Origin: Paenibacillus athensensis
GTDB taxonomy: Bacteria > Bacillota > Bacilli > Paenibacillales > NBRC-103111
Assembly (NCBI RefSeq): GCF_004514475.2
Contig: NZ_MYFO02000013.1
Coordinates: forward strand, 1 to 64,000
Length of the DNA stretch: 64,000 nucleotides
Direction of reading: 5' to 3'
In this document: positions 17,370 to 25,289 of the stretch, in pieces
How positions within the stretch are numbered: position 1 is the stretch's first letter
Layout: the number at the start of each line of letters is the position of its first letter
Translations under genes and position numbers: made by a program
Notes under the pieces: model-generated
The model's input: the letters and a program-made list of their open reading frames with translations, nothing else
What the model was told of the DNA's origin: nothing
The model's database searches: none

Positions 17370-18007
17370 GCGATTCTCCTGCCGAATGCGCGCAGCAGCA
17401 GCGTCAACAGCGCGGACAACAGAAAATACATAACCAGCAGGCAAACGAATATCGCTGCTGTTTGCGAGCTGTCGTAGGTACGTAGCAGCATTCCTTGATA
17501 AGTCAGATCGGTTAAGGTAATAAAATAAACAAGCGATGTGCCTTTCAGCAGCTCAATCTGCAAATTGCCAAACGACGGCAGCATCAGCGGCAGCGCCTGC
17601 GGCAAAATGATCCGCCGCAGCCGCAGCCAAGGCGTCATGTTCAACGCCGTTGCCGCTTCCCGCTGTCCTTGCGGCACCGCGATCATCGAGCTGCGAACCA
17701 CCTCGGAGCCGTAGGCCCCGTAGTTCAGCCCCAAGGCCAGAACGGCTGCCGTCATCGCCGGCATATGCACATCCAGCAGCATCGGCAAAGCGAAGTAGAG
17801 CCAGAACAGCTGCACGAGCAACGAGGTTCCGCGTACAATCTCCACATATGCAGTCACTACGGCGCGCACCGGCCGCCAGGGCGAAAGGCGCAGCAGTCCG
17901 GCTGCAAACGCCGCAGCCAAAGCGACAATCAGCGCCATCGCGGTAATTTCCAGCGTCATGATCATTCCCCGGCCCAGCGCAGGAACGATTTCTCTCAAAA
18001 CCGCCAT
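17354..18007 (-). CDS. ehuC: Ectoine/hydroxyectoine ABC transporter permease
   Basis: 217 residues, second HisM-type permease, with EVVRSSMIAVPQGQREAATALNM then LRRIILPQALPLMLP as the EAA loop. Transmembrane helices lie at about 15-38, 52-72, 82-102 and near the C-terminus. It starts 4 bp after the ehuB stop and pairs with EhuD to form the membrane channel. Confidence 0.9.
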   Translation of the reverse strand: MAVLREIVPALGRGMIMTLEITAMALIVALAAAFAAGLLRLSPWRPVRAVVTAYVEIVRGTSLLVQLFWLYFALPMLLDVHMPAMTAAVLALGLNYGAYGSEVVRSSMIAVPQGQREAATALNMTPWLRLRRIILPQALPLMLPSFGNLQIELLKGTSLVYFITLTDLTYQGMLLRTYDSSQTAAIFVCLLVMYFLLSALLTLLLRAFGRRIAWRRS

Positions 18008-18011
18008 CGGT

Positions 18012-18896
18012 TTATTCTCCGGACAGCTTGTCGGCCGTCATATCGCCCGGCAGCTCCTGCTCCGTAAAGCCAAACGGCTTCAAAATCTCCAGCAGCTCGC
18101 CGGATTGCTTGAGCTTCGCCAGCTCGGCATTAAACGCATCGCGGAACGCAGTATCGTCCTTGCGGAACGCCGCCGCCCCGTAGCCGCGAACACTGCTGCC
18201 GTCCACCTCGGGCTGCGTGAAATCCATCACCCGCTCCAGCTCCGCGTCCTTGGCCGAATCGAGATTGGCCTGTAAGGAAGGTCCCGTCATCGTCACAGCA
18301 TGAACGCGACCGGCCTGCAGGGCGGAAATCGCCGAAGGCTGATCGGGAACCGTTACGATTTGCTCCTTGCCGACGCCTGATTTGATCAAATACTCATTTT
18401 CGATAGCGCCGGTCATGACCGCAACTTTCAATTCTTTATTCGCAGCCAAATCCTTATAGCTGTGCAGCTTTTGCGGGTTGCCTTTCTTCACCGCAAGCGC
18501 TTCGCCGATGCTATATTCGGGATTGGCGAAGGAAACCTCCTTGCTCCGTTGCGGATTGATGAACATGCCGGCCGTAATAATATCAAAGCGTTCGGCCTTC
18601 AATCCCGGAATCAGGGAACTGAATTCGGTCAGGACGCCGTTCATTTCAGCAATACCCATACGCTGGAGCACCGCTCTGGCCACTTCCACCGCTTCTCCGG
18701 TCAGCTTGCCGTCCGGCGTGGCGTAGGCATACGGTTTCTCGTTGGCGAAGCCGACTGCTACAAAGCCTTGCTGCTTCGCCTTCTCCAGTGTGTTGCTCGT
18801 ATTATTTGCAGGCTCGCCGCCGGTGCTCTGCGTAGCGCAGCCCGCCACAGTCAGCGCCAGCAAGATGCATAGCGCAAACGAAAACAACCTGTTCAT
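18012..18896 (-). CDS. ehuB: Ectoine/hydroxyectoine-binding lipoprotein
   Basis: 294 residues from ATG 18896, chosen for AAAGGAG 7 nt upstream. A lipoprotein signal ends at LTVAGC, so the mature protein is anchored outside the membrane at Cys20. The remainder is a family-3 solute-binding fold (GFVAVGFANEKPYAYATPDG, RFDIITAGMFINPQRSKEVSFANP). It captures ectoine or hydroxyectoine for the EhuCD/EhuA complex. First gene of the eight-gene operon. Confidence 0.92.
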   Translation of the reverse strand: MNRLFSFALCILLALTVAGCATQSTGGEPANNTSNTLEKAKQQGFVAVGFANEKPYAYATPDGKLTGEAVEVARAVLQRMGIAEMNGVLTEFSSLIPGLKAERFDIITAGMFINPQRSKEVSFANPEYSIGEALAVKKGNPQKLHSYKDLAANKELKVAVMTGAIENEYLIKSGVGKEQIVTVPDQPSAISALQAGRVHAVTMTGPSLQANLDSAKDAELERVMDFTQPEVDGSSVRGYGAAAFRKDDTAFRDAFNAELAKLKQSGELLEILKPFGFTEQELPGDMTADKLSGE

Positions 18897-19236
18897 TGCA
18901 AAACTCCTTTTCCTTTTTTTGGGGCCCTCTAATAGCGTAACATGAAGCCTGCCGACGCTCACCCTCGCTCAGCACGACTCAGTCCCCTTCCGCCACGCTC
19001 TCCCCCGCTGAGTGAAGATAAGCAGACACATTCAACAAAAACCTCCCTGATCCTAACAAATGCTTGCATATACGCCATTTCCGCCAATAGCTACAGCAAG
19101 ATATTGGATATGAGACGGATTAAACAGGTGATAATTGTGTATCTTTCAAGGAAACTGATTCTTTTTCTACCAAATCGACTAAAATCGATGGAAAATGACA
19201 ATCTTGACGCAAAAACAGATTAGGCGGACGCCGGTG
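18897..19236. other. Intergenic region upstream of the ehu–ect operon
   Basis: This 340-bp stretch must hold the promoter of the minus-strand ehu–ect operon. The half next to ehuB is GC-rich; the distal half (about 19021-19200) is AT-rich with many A/T tracts. I could not pick a convincing -35/-10 pair on the minus strand. A small inverted motif ATCGACTAAAATCGAT occurs near 19173-19189. No gene seen. Confidence 0.5.
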
Positions 19237-19279
19237 TTGACAAAAAGGTTTTCACGTAATAATATATTTTTACGTAATA
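19237..19279 (+). promoter_or_regulatory. Promoter and putative operator of the HTH regulator gene
   Basis: TTGACA (19237-19242) and TAATAT (19260-19265) are 17 bp apart. The 8-bp word ACGTAATA occurs at 19254-19261 and again at 19272-19279, 18 bp apart and overlapping the -10. Each lies in a TTACGTAA-like palindrome. This looks like a two-site operator for the regulator encoded just downstream (inference). Confidence 0.65.
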
Positions 19280-19309
19280 TAAATTTGTAACGTCAGGAGC
19301 TTTCGTTTC

Positions 19310-19930
19310 ATGCCTAAAGAAATTCAGGAGAGCTATTACGTGGAGCTGCCGGAGCAGGCACTGGCCCTGCTGAATCCGCTGCGCGGTGAAATTTTGGCCC
19401 AGCTCGGCGCACCTGCCTCGGCGGCAGAGATCGGCCGCCTGCTTGGAGAGACGGCGCAACGCGTCAATTATCATTTGAAGGCGTTGGAAAAAGTCGGACT
19501 CGTGCGGCGCGTCGGCTCGCGTCAGGTGCGCAATCTCGTTGAGATTTTGTATCAGGCGATCGCCAAAACGTTCGTGCTCGCCGATTCGCTCGGCACCCGG
19601 CCGGACACTGTCCAGAAGCTCAAGGATCAAAGCGCGCTCGCCCATCTGGTCGCCGCTTCCGAGCGGATCAAGCGCGACGCGCTGCTGCTGCTGGAGCAAA
19701 GCGAGCAGGATGAGCAAATTCCAAGCGCGGCCCTTCACTTGCAGGTGGCGCTGCCCGACGACGAGACCCGCAGCGCGTTTGTCGAAGAATACGCAGCAAT
19801 GGTGCACAAGCTTGTGGAGCGCTATCAGCAGCCGGATACGGCGGGAGCGGCGTATCAGGTCGTTGTGGCCGTATATCCGGAGCCGCTGGATCATTCGGGG
19901 AAACAGGAAGCAAAGCTTCCCAAGAAGTAA
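19310..19930 (+). CDS. Helix-turn-helix (ArsR-like) transcriptional regulator
   Basis: 206 residues with CAGGAGC upstream. The winged helix covers about 18-85 (LLNPLRGEILAQLGAPASAAEIGRLL, then TAQRVNYHLKALEKVGLVRR), as in HTH_20/ArsR-type regulators. The C-terminal ~110 residues may be an effector or dimerisation domain (HLQVALPDDETRSAFVEEYAAMVHKLVERY). The promoter carries repeated ACGTAATA boxes, suggesting autoregulation. A small gene of unknown function follows in the same direction. Confidence 0.88.
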   Translation: MPKEIQESYYVELPEQALALLNPLRGEILAQLGAPASAAEIGRLLGETAQRVNYHLKALEKVGLVRRVGSRQVRNLVEILYQAIAKTFVLADSLGTRPDTVQKLKDQSALAHLVAASERIKRDALLLLEQSEQDEQIPSAALHLQVALPDDETRSAFVEEYAAMVHKLVERYQQPDTAGAAYQVVVAVYPEPLDHSGKQEAKLPKK

Positions 19931-20023
19931 GAGCGGTTCTTGCAGAGAAAGCTTCACCTCGCCGGTCATGCACCGTTCGTCTGGGAGTGCTGTTTGGATT
20001 TAATGTTGAAGGAGGAGAACGCT

Positions 20024-20359
20024 ATGGGTGAGCATAGGGAGCACCGTGAAGACAAGGAAGCACGGCTGGCGCCGGATCGGGCCGTTGTCGTCTGGGAAAG
20101 CGCGGTCCGCGAACGCAGCACTTCCCGCCAGCCGGAGGAACAAGGAGGCGTGACGGAGTTGGAGGCGTATCGGCAGAGTAAAACCGGGGAGCATGCAAGC
20201 GAAGAAGCGTTCGTGACAACGTGGAGCATTGGCACCGGAACGCAGCAGCGCGAGCCGATCAAGCTGATTATGGTCTCTTCGGGCTTTAGCACGCGCAAGC
20301 GGACAGAGCCGCTGCGGGAGAACAGCGGACCGCAAGCCGCATTATGCTTGGCGGCTTAG
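20024..20359 (+). CDS. Hypothetical protein downstream of the HTH regulator
   Basis: 111 residues from ATG 20024, fixed by a strong GAAGGAGGAG at 5 nt. The protein is charged and probably mostly disordered in its first 60 residues (EHREHREDKEARLAPDR). A more ordered segment follows: FVTTWSIGTGTQQREPIKLIMVSSGFSTRKR. No membrane segment or known motif. Same direction as the HTH gene, 93 bp downstream, so possibly its regulatory partner or target. Confidence 0.6.
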   Translation: MGEHREHREDKEARLAPDRAVVVWESAVRERSTSRQPEEQGGVTELEAYRQSKTGEHASEEAFVTTWSIGTGTQQREPIKLIMVSSGFSTRKRTEPLRENSGPQAALCLAA

Positions 20360-20674
20360 AATTAAGCGAGCGCAACACCCGGAGCGTGGTGCCAGCCTTA
20401 CTCTCGGCTGTTTGCCGTGTGCGGCGCGGCCTTGCTCTGTTTGGCGGGCAGCCGATGGGCCGGGCGGCGCCATGCCGGCAGCTTGCGGTTTGTTTCGGAA
20501 GCGTAGCGGGAGCCGGTTCAAAGCGCTGCCAGCCGGCAGGCGGGCAGGTCGGTCGCAGCGGATGCTCTCCGCCAACTGCAGTGAGAATAGAGGAACTGCA
20601 ACGCATACCGTGTCGCAAAAAGCGCGGCAAATGGTAGTAAACTAAAGGATGCCCATATACAAGGAGGTAGCAAA
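20360..20674. other. Intergenic region before clpP
   Basis: A 315-bp GC-rich stretch turning AT-richer close to clpP. The clpP ribosome-binding site AAGGAGGTAGCAAA lies at its end. No CtsR-type direct heptad repeat and no strong promoter were seen; no gene supported. Confidence 0.4.
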
Positions 20675-21259
20675 ATGAGCATAATTCCGATGGTCATTGA
20701 GCAATCGGGGCGCGGAGAACGCTCCTATGACATTTATTCGCGGCTGCTGAAGGACCGGATTGTGTTCGTCGGCTCAGCGATTGACGATCAAGTCGCCAAC
20801 GCCGTCATTGCCCAGCTGCTGTTTCTGTCGGCCGACGATCCCGAGAAGGATATTTCCATGTACATCAACTCACCGGGCGGATCAACGACTGCAGGCTTGG
20901 CGATTATCGATACCATGCGTTTTATCAAGCCGGATGTCTCAACGATTTGCGTCGGCTTCGCTGCCTCAATGGGTTCGATCCTGTTGACGGCAGGCGCTCC
21001 CGGCAAGCGCTATGCGCTGCCAAATTCGGAGGTGATGATTCACCAGCCGTGGGGCGGTGCGCAAGGCCAAGCATCGGACATCCAAATCCGCGCCGAGCAT
21101 ATCATGAAAACCCGCCGTGTGCTGTACGGCATCATGAGTGAAACGAGCGGACAGCCGCTTGAGAAAATCGAACGCGATTCGGATCGCGATTATTTTATGA
21201 GCGCTGCCGAAGCCAAGGAATATGGCTTGATTGACAGCGTTATTGAACGCAGCGGCTAA
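20675..21259 (+). CDS. clpP: ATP-dependent Clp protease proteolytic subunit
   Basis: 194 residues, normal ClpP length. The catalytic triad Ser98 (GFAASMGS), His123 (MIHQPWGG) and Asp172 (RDYFMS) is intact, and MYINSPGGS and [11 protein letters not shown] are in place. It forms the tetradecameric chamber that degrades proteins fed by ClpX/ClpC. The gene stands alone with its own terminator, not beside clpX or tig, and Paenibacillaceae often carry more than one ClpP, so this may be the accessory isoform. Confidence 0.95.
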   Translation: MSIIPMVIEQSGRGERSYDIYSRLLKDRIVFVGSAIDDQVANAVIAQLLFLSADDPEKDISMYINSPGGSTTAGLAIIDTMRFIKPDVSTICVGFAASMGSILLTAGAPGKRYALPNSEVMIHQPWGGAQGQASDIQIRAEHIMKTRRVLYGIMSETSGQPLEKIERDSDRDYFMSAAEAKEYGLIDSVIERSG

Positions 21260-21282
21260 ACCGCCGCACCATATATTGAAGC

Positions 21283-21328
21283 AAAGGCGTCGCTTGCCGG
21301 AACGTTGGCACAAGCGACGCCTTTTTTA
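21283..21328 (+). terminator. Terminator after clpP
   Basis: A 14-bp perfect stem AAAGGCGTCGCTTG/CAAGCGACGCCTTT with a 14-nt loop and a T-run, starting 24 bp after the clpP stop codon. Confidence 0.92.
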
Positions 21329-21555
21329 TTATGTTAACAATTTGTGAACATAAAGCGGTCATATTGTCAATACTCTTTTAAATTTCCAATCAGTGCTTTT
21401 ATATTACGATAACTTATGTTAATATTTAAACAAAGAAATAATCCCATTAAAATCCAGTTAAAGCGCAATTTTGGTGTTTTCGTCGATACTCTCCTATTCT
21501 ATGGTTTGAAAGTCAAAAATGATAAAAAAAATATAAACTGTTGAGGAACTTGCTT

Positions 21556-21738
21556 ATGGAAATAAAAGATACGCTTCCGCTGCCCGATGCCTCGTTCGAA
21601 GAAACATTGGAAACCGCCATTTTTATCAATTACCATACGACGCATCCGCTGCCGACAACGCAGCAGATCAAATCTTCATGGGAACAGCTGCAACAGCGGC
21701 TGCACCAACAAAAAGAGACCGGCCTCCGACTAGGCTAG
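21556..21738 (+). CDS. Small hypothetical protein
   Basis: 60 residues from ATG 21556 with TGAGGA upstream. It follows about 200 bp of very AT-rich DNA that could hold its promoter. The protein is soluble and mostly helical (DASFEETLETAIFINYHTT, QQIKSSWEQLQQRLHQQKE). The stop codon lies inside a terminator hairpin, which supports a real short transcript. It is convergent with the LytTR gene. Function unknown. Confidence 0.55.
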   Translation: MEIKDTLPLPDASFEETLETAIFINYHTTHPLPTTQQIKSSWEQLQQRLHQQKETGLRLG

Positions 21739-21749
21739 TCTCTTTTTTT
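21713..21749 (+). terminator. Terminator overlapping the end of the 60-residue gene
   Basis: AAAGAGAC and GTCTCTTT pair around an inner GCCT/AGGC stem, followed by a T-run. The stop codon at 21736-21738 lies within it. Confidence 0.8.
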
Positions 21750-21784
21750 GCTTGCTTTAGTTAAGCAGGCCAACAGAAAGCAGA

Positions 21785-22186
21785 TTAATCGCTGCGTGAG
21801 GGCGGTTCCTTGCCGGATAAATAGCCCAGAACCTTTTTCTGGTGGCGCTCCGATACCGGAACAAACTTGCCGTCTGCAAAATAGACGGACTGACGCTCCT
21901 GATCATAGCCGCCCAGTTGAGCCAAATTGACGATAAACGATCGGTCTACGCGCGCAAAATCCAAATCGGCGTAAGCATGGAGGAGCTGCTCGAAGGTGGT
22001 GGGCAGCACAAATTCCTGATGGGCGGTGTATACCGATATTTCACTTTTGTGAATAGAGAAAAATAAAATTTCGGAATGGTCAAGCTCATGGACCGAACCA
22101 TCTTTAGCCAGAACGCGCATCAATACGTCATCGCCCCCATGTAATTGAAAATTGTGATTGCTGTGCGCTGCTGTATTCTCCGCCAT
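21785..22186 (-). CDS. LytTR-domain DNA-binding protein
   Basis: About 133 residues from ATG 22186 with AGGAAG upstream. The LytTR fold spans residues ~22-120: VLAKDGSVHELDHSEILFFSIHKSEISVYT, then TTFEQLLHAYADLDFARVDRSFIVNLAQL and FVPVSERHQKKVLGYL. There is no receiver domain, so it is a stand-alone LytTR regulator. The target is unknown. It precedes nothing on its own strand and is convergent with the 60-residue gene. Confidence 0.85.
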   Translation of the reverse strand: MAENTAAHSNHNFQLHGGDDVLMRVLAKDGSVHELDHSEILFFSIHKSEISVYTAHQEFVLPTTFEQLLHAYADLDFARVDRSFIVNLAQLGGYDQERQSVYFADGKFVPVSERHQKKVLGYLSGKEPPSRSD

Positions 22187-22237
22187 ACGCCTACTTCCTA
22201 TTGTATACACGTCAGCATGTGCTGTACAACTGAAACT

Positions 22238-23443
22238 TTACAGCGTAATAATTCCCTCCCGCGTTATGCTCAGCTTCTCAAAGCCATCCTCTGTAATCAA
22301 ATAGCTGTTTTCGATACCGACCACGCCCCGGCCCGGGAAGGTAAATTTGGGCTCGACGGCAATGACCATCCCCGGTGCAAGCGGATAGGTGAAGCCTGCC
22401 GCCAACACCGGCAAGTCGTCAATCTCCAGTCCGATGCCGTGTCCGAGAAACCGTACCTGATCGTCGCCCCAGCCCATAAAGTAGGGGCTTAATCCCGCCG
22501 CTTCCACTTGTCGCAAGGCATCGTAATAAAGATGCTCACTGATCGTACCGGGCTTCAGCTTCGCTTCCGTCGCTCGCAGCACCTGCTCCGCTGTGTCATA
22601 CGCGCGCTGTAGCTCGGGATCAAGCTCCCCGATGACAAGCGTGCGCGTCTGGTCGATCAAATATCCGTCGATGCAGCAGCCCAAATCGACGAGCAGCGGA
22701 TCGCCGCGCCGGATGGCAGCGCGGCTTGAGCCTTGCGGGCTGGACGGGTGCAAGCCTTGCCCCCCGGCCGGCCCGTCAAAATACGTGGGCACCGCCGCCG
22801 AAGCGCCTGCCGCCACCATTCCGGTAATCAACTCGGAATTGTAGGCGCGCATGCGCATCAGGCCCAGATGCCCGCGCAGCCGGAGCTGATGCTCGATGAG
22901 CGCAATCAGCTCAAACTCGGCCATCCCCTCGCGAATGCTGGGGATGACAGCTTCGAAGGCCGCGTCGACGACCGTCGCGGCCCGGCGAATCGCCGCGATT
23001 TCATCCGGCGATTTGAGCATTCGCTGCTCGCGGACCAGCAGCGAGCCGTCCTCCCAGACCGCGCCGGGGAACGCGGTCTCCAGCCGCCGTAGCTGCTGCA
23101 CGGGCAGCACGTCGAATTCGGCCGCCAGCCGCAGCGGCGCCGCGGCCGGCATCTGGCCCGGAGCGCTGCTGCGCAGCTCCGGGAAGCGCTGGGCAAGACG
23201 CTCCCGCAGCGTCTTGAGCGAACCAAGCGGCTCGACAGTCGTCGCCGCTTCGCTTTCGGCGCGCGCGACGCTGCGGCGCACGAAGTAAATCGCCTCACCG
23301 CTGGCGGGGAGAAAGACGTACCCGTTTTGCATCGAGCCGGTGTAATAATAGATATCGACATTTTGCGTAATAAAAAAGCCGTCGATTCCCCGTTTGCCCA
23401 TCTCTTGCTGCAGCGCTTGCTGCCGTTGCTTGAATATCGTCAT
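22238..23443 (-). CDS. M24 family Xaa-Pro peptidase
   Basis: 401 residues after GAAGGGAGAAGGGC. The N-terminal creatinase-type domain (about 1-140) precedes the pita-bread domain. All five metal ligands are visible: Asp in LLVDLGCC, Asp in LIDQTRT, His in FLGHGIGLEIDD, Glu in AVEPKFTFPG and Glu in GIENSYLIT. It probably removes N-terminal residues before proline in cytosolic peptides. Confidence 0.93.
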   Translation of the reverse strand: MTIFKQRQQALQQEMGKRGIDGFFITQNVDIYYYTGSMQNGYVFLPASGEAIYFVRRSVARAESEAATTVEPLGSLKTLRERLAQRFPELRSSAPGQMPAAAPLRLAAEFDVLPVQQLRRLETAFPGAVWEDGSLLVREQRMLKSPDEIAAIRRAATVVDAAFEAVIPSIREGMAEFELIALIEHQLRLRGHLGLMRMRAYNSELITGMVAAGASAAVPTYFDGPAGGQGLHPSSPQGSSRAAIRRGDPLLVDLGCCIDGYLIDQTRTLVIGELDPELQRAYDTAEQVLRATEAKLKPGTISEHLYYDALRQVEAAGLSPYFMGWGDDQVRFLGHGIGLEIDDLPVLAAGFTYPLAPGMVIAVEPKFTFPGRGVVGIENSYLITEDGFEKLSITREGIITL

Positions 23444-23786
23444 GCCCTTCTCCCTTCATCCTCTGTCCATATTGAGGCCTAACCGCGTATGGATGCTTAT
23501 CTTCATTTATTATAGCTGCATGTCCGCTACTTTCATAAGCGCGAAAAGACCCATAGTCTGTCAGCCGATGCACGCCAGCTGGCACCAACGATTCTACAGC
23601 GATTTTCGCGATGTTCCGCCGCTCCCCGCAGCCCTGCCGACAATTTCCCGGGAAATGCAAGCCCGGTTGTCAATTTGCAGCGATTGCTCGACATCCACGG
23701 CCAGATTACGCCTGCACAATTCGACTCCTGTCCCTCCGCGCAATAGCGGCTCTGACAGCCGAGACTGTCCGATAAATCGGTAGCGA

Positions 23787-23826
23787 TAAAAAAACGCGAC
23801 CCGGTTCAAGCCCGTAATCGCGTTCT
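23787..23826 (-). terminator. Orphan terminator-like hairpin
   Basis: Minus-strand arms AACGCGA and TCGCGTT with a T-run of seven. No annotated gene ends here; it may close a short RNA or leader that begins in the AT-rich DNA around 23870-23910. Confidence 0.55.
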
Positions 23827-23911
23827 TCGCATTCCATTTGCTATACCTTAAATGATACCGCATCCCCATCCATTTATCAATATACTTTTACATATAAATC
23901 CATTTATTCCC

Positions 23912-23953
23912 AACAAAACCGCGAGCCCTCCGCCCATAAAGGAAGGAAGGCTC
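23912..23953 (-). terminator. Terminator after the Met/Pro-rich small protein
   Basis: Minus-strand 9-bp stem GAGCCTTCC/GGAGGGCTC (one wobble pair) followed by GCGGTTTTGTT, 60 bp past the stop codon. Confidence 0.6.
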
Positions 23954-24012
23954 TGGGAACTCCGCTTTTTGGCTCGAGCTGCCGGTCTACTGTCCTCTTG
24001 TGTCTCAGGCGA

Positions 24013-24303
24013 CTAGCAGGGTCTGAGGTAGCTGCGCGTAATGATGACAAGCAGGACAAACAGGACAAGGATGCTGCCGGCATTGGACGGTTTGGCTACC
24101 GGCATGACGACGGCCGGCTTCGGATACACAATCGACGTCTGTTGATAGGAAGCGTGCAGGTGAATGTCGTTGTGAACAGGCTTTTGAATGACTGGCGGCG
24201 GTTGAACGACGGTAGCGTGAATCGTTGGATGCGGCATGGGCATTGGGGCTGGCATCGGCATGGGCATTGGCATCGGGGCCGGCTGGGGAAACATTTTTTC
24301 CAT
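24013..24303 (-). CDS. Small Met/Pro-repeat protein with YjcZ-like hydrophobic tail
   Basis: 96 residues behind a near-perfect AAAGGAGGT 8 nt from ATG, implying strong expression. Residues ~6-27 consist of Pro-Met and Ala-Pro-Met repeats; a Val/His/Pro-rich middle follows; residues ~75-91 (GSILVLFVLLVIITRSYL) form one hydrophobic helix. The tail resembles YjcZ-type small sporulation proteins, whose core is a FxLIVVLFILLIIIG-like helix. Likely a tail-anchored spore-layer or membrane peptide (inference). Confidence 0.65.
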   Translation of the reverse strand: MEKMFPQPAPMPMPMPMPAPMPMPHPTIHATVVQPPPVIQKPVHNDIHLHASYQQTSIVYPKPAVVMPVAKPSNAGSILVLFVLLVIITRSYLRPC

Positions 24304-24645
24304 AGAAAAAAACCTCCTTTATATTGGGGAACTGCTGTGGATGATTTCGCGGATGGGTGATTCACTTACAACACCAGTCTATGGGGCGTCCCCCTACACG
24401 AACACGGTAAATACCCAGATGCGGCAAAAATGGACGTTTTGCCGGCAGACAGGCCCGAACGGGCTCCGCTTGTCTGGGTCGTCCGCTGCATCGCAGCCAG
24501 GTGCGGGGCGGATCGGCCGAATTGGATTGGGACGGGCGAACCGCACCGCACTCCTCGCAGCCTACCGCCCTGCGCTATTCACCGCCGACGCCGGAGGCCA
24601 AAAAAACAGCCCGGCCGCAATTGCTTGCAGCCGAGCCGTGTGCTT
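24304..24645. other. Intergenic region upstream of the Met/Pro protein
   Basis: 342 bp. It should hold the promoter of the minus-strand small gene (24304-24380) and contains the terminator of the metallo-hydrolase gene. The rest is GC-rich with short overlapping frames and no gene I can support. Confidence 0.4.
24600..24638 (-). terminator. Terminator after the metallo-hydrolase gene
   Basis: Minus-strand GC-rich stem CGGCTCGGCTGC/GCGGCCGGGCTG with several G-T pairs, 8-nt loop and an eight-T tail. Confidence 0.75.
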
Positions 24646-25266
24646 TTACACGTATGGATTGTTTTCGCGTTCATAGCCGATCTTCGTCCGGACGCCGTGC
24701 CCCGGATAGACCACGACCTCGTCGCCCAGCGGGAACAGCTTGTCGTGAATCGACGTCATCAGATCATGCTGATTGCCGCCCAGATCGGTACGGCCCACCG
24801 ACAGCCGGAACAATACGTCCCCGCTGAACAAATGCTTGTCATACAAAAAGCTGACGCTGCCCGGCGAATGCCCAGGCGTATGGAATACCTTGAGCTTGAT
24901 GCCCAGCAGCTCCAGCACCTGACCTTCATCCAGCGCATACTCCGCCGGCGAAGCGGTCACCGGACCGCCCAGCTGCGGCCAGTAGGCCGAGCCGTTTTTG
25001 CGCGGATTGCCCAGCCAATCGGCCTCCAGATCGTGCAGATAGACCGGACAGCGCTTGAGCTTGCGCACTTCCTCTACGCCGCCAATGTGGTCGAAATGCG
25101 CGTGCGTCAGCAAAATCGCTTCAATGTCCAGATCGGCGATCCGCTTGAGCAGCGGCTTCGGATTGACGCCGGGATCGATAATAATGCCTTTTTTCCGTTC
25201 GGGATCGGACAGCAGATAGCAGTTCGTGCCCAAATCGCCCAGCGGAATCGTATCAATTTTGATCAT
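24646..25266 (-). CDS. MBL-fold metallo-hydrolase (glyoxalase II-like)
   Basis: 206 residues. Metal ligands are LLTHAHFDHIGG (HxHxDH), VFHTPGHSPGS, LFSGDVLF and VYPGHG, the YqgX/glyoxalase-II-like set. It is a cytosolic hydrolase of thioesters or related substrates; the exact substrate is not visible. It lies 23 bp after the thioredoxin-like gene on the same strand, so the two are probably co-transcribed. Confidence 0.92.
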   Translation of the reverse strand: MIKIDTIPLGDLGTNCYLLSDPERKKGIIIDPGVNPKPLLKRIADLDIEAILLTHAHFDHIGGVEEVRKLKRCPVYLHDLEADWLGNPRKNGSAYWPQLGGPVTASPAEYALDEGQVLELLGIKLKVFHTPGHSPGSVSFLYDKHLFSGDVLFRLSVGRTDLGGNQHDLMTSIHDKLFPLGDEVVVYPGHGVRTKIGYERENNPYV

Positions 25267-25289
25267 CTGCCTATTGTCTCCGTAACCGC

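Larger units (their letters stand above)
23444..24012. other. 569-bp gap with hairpins and no confident gene
   Basis: The left part (23444-23780) shows only weak reading frames on both strands. The middle holds a minus-strand hairpin with T-run, preceded by AT-rich DNA and a possible short ORF beginning ATG 23869 (MGMRYHLRYSKWNAKNAI...). The right end holds the terminator of the small Met/Pro gene. The short ORF would run through the hairpin, so it is reported as a finding rather than a gene. Confidence 0.5.
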
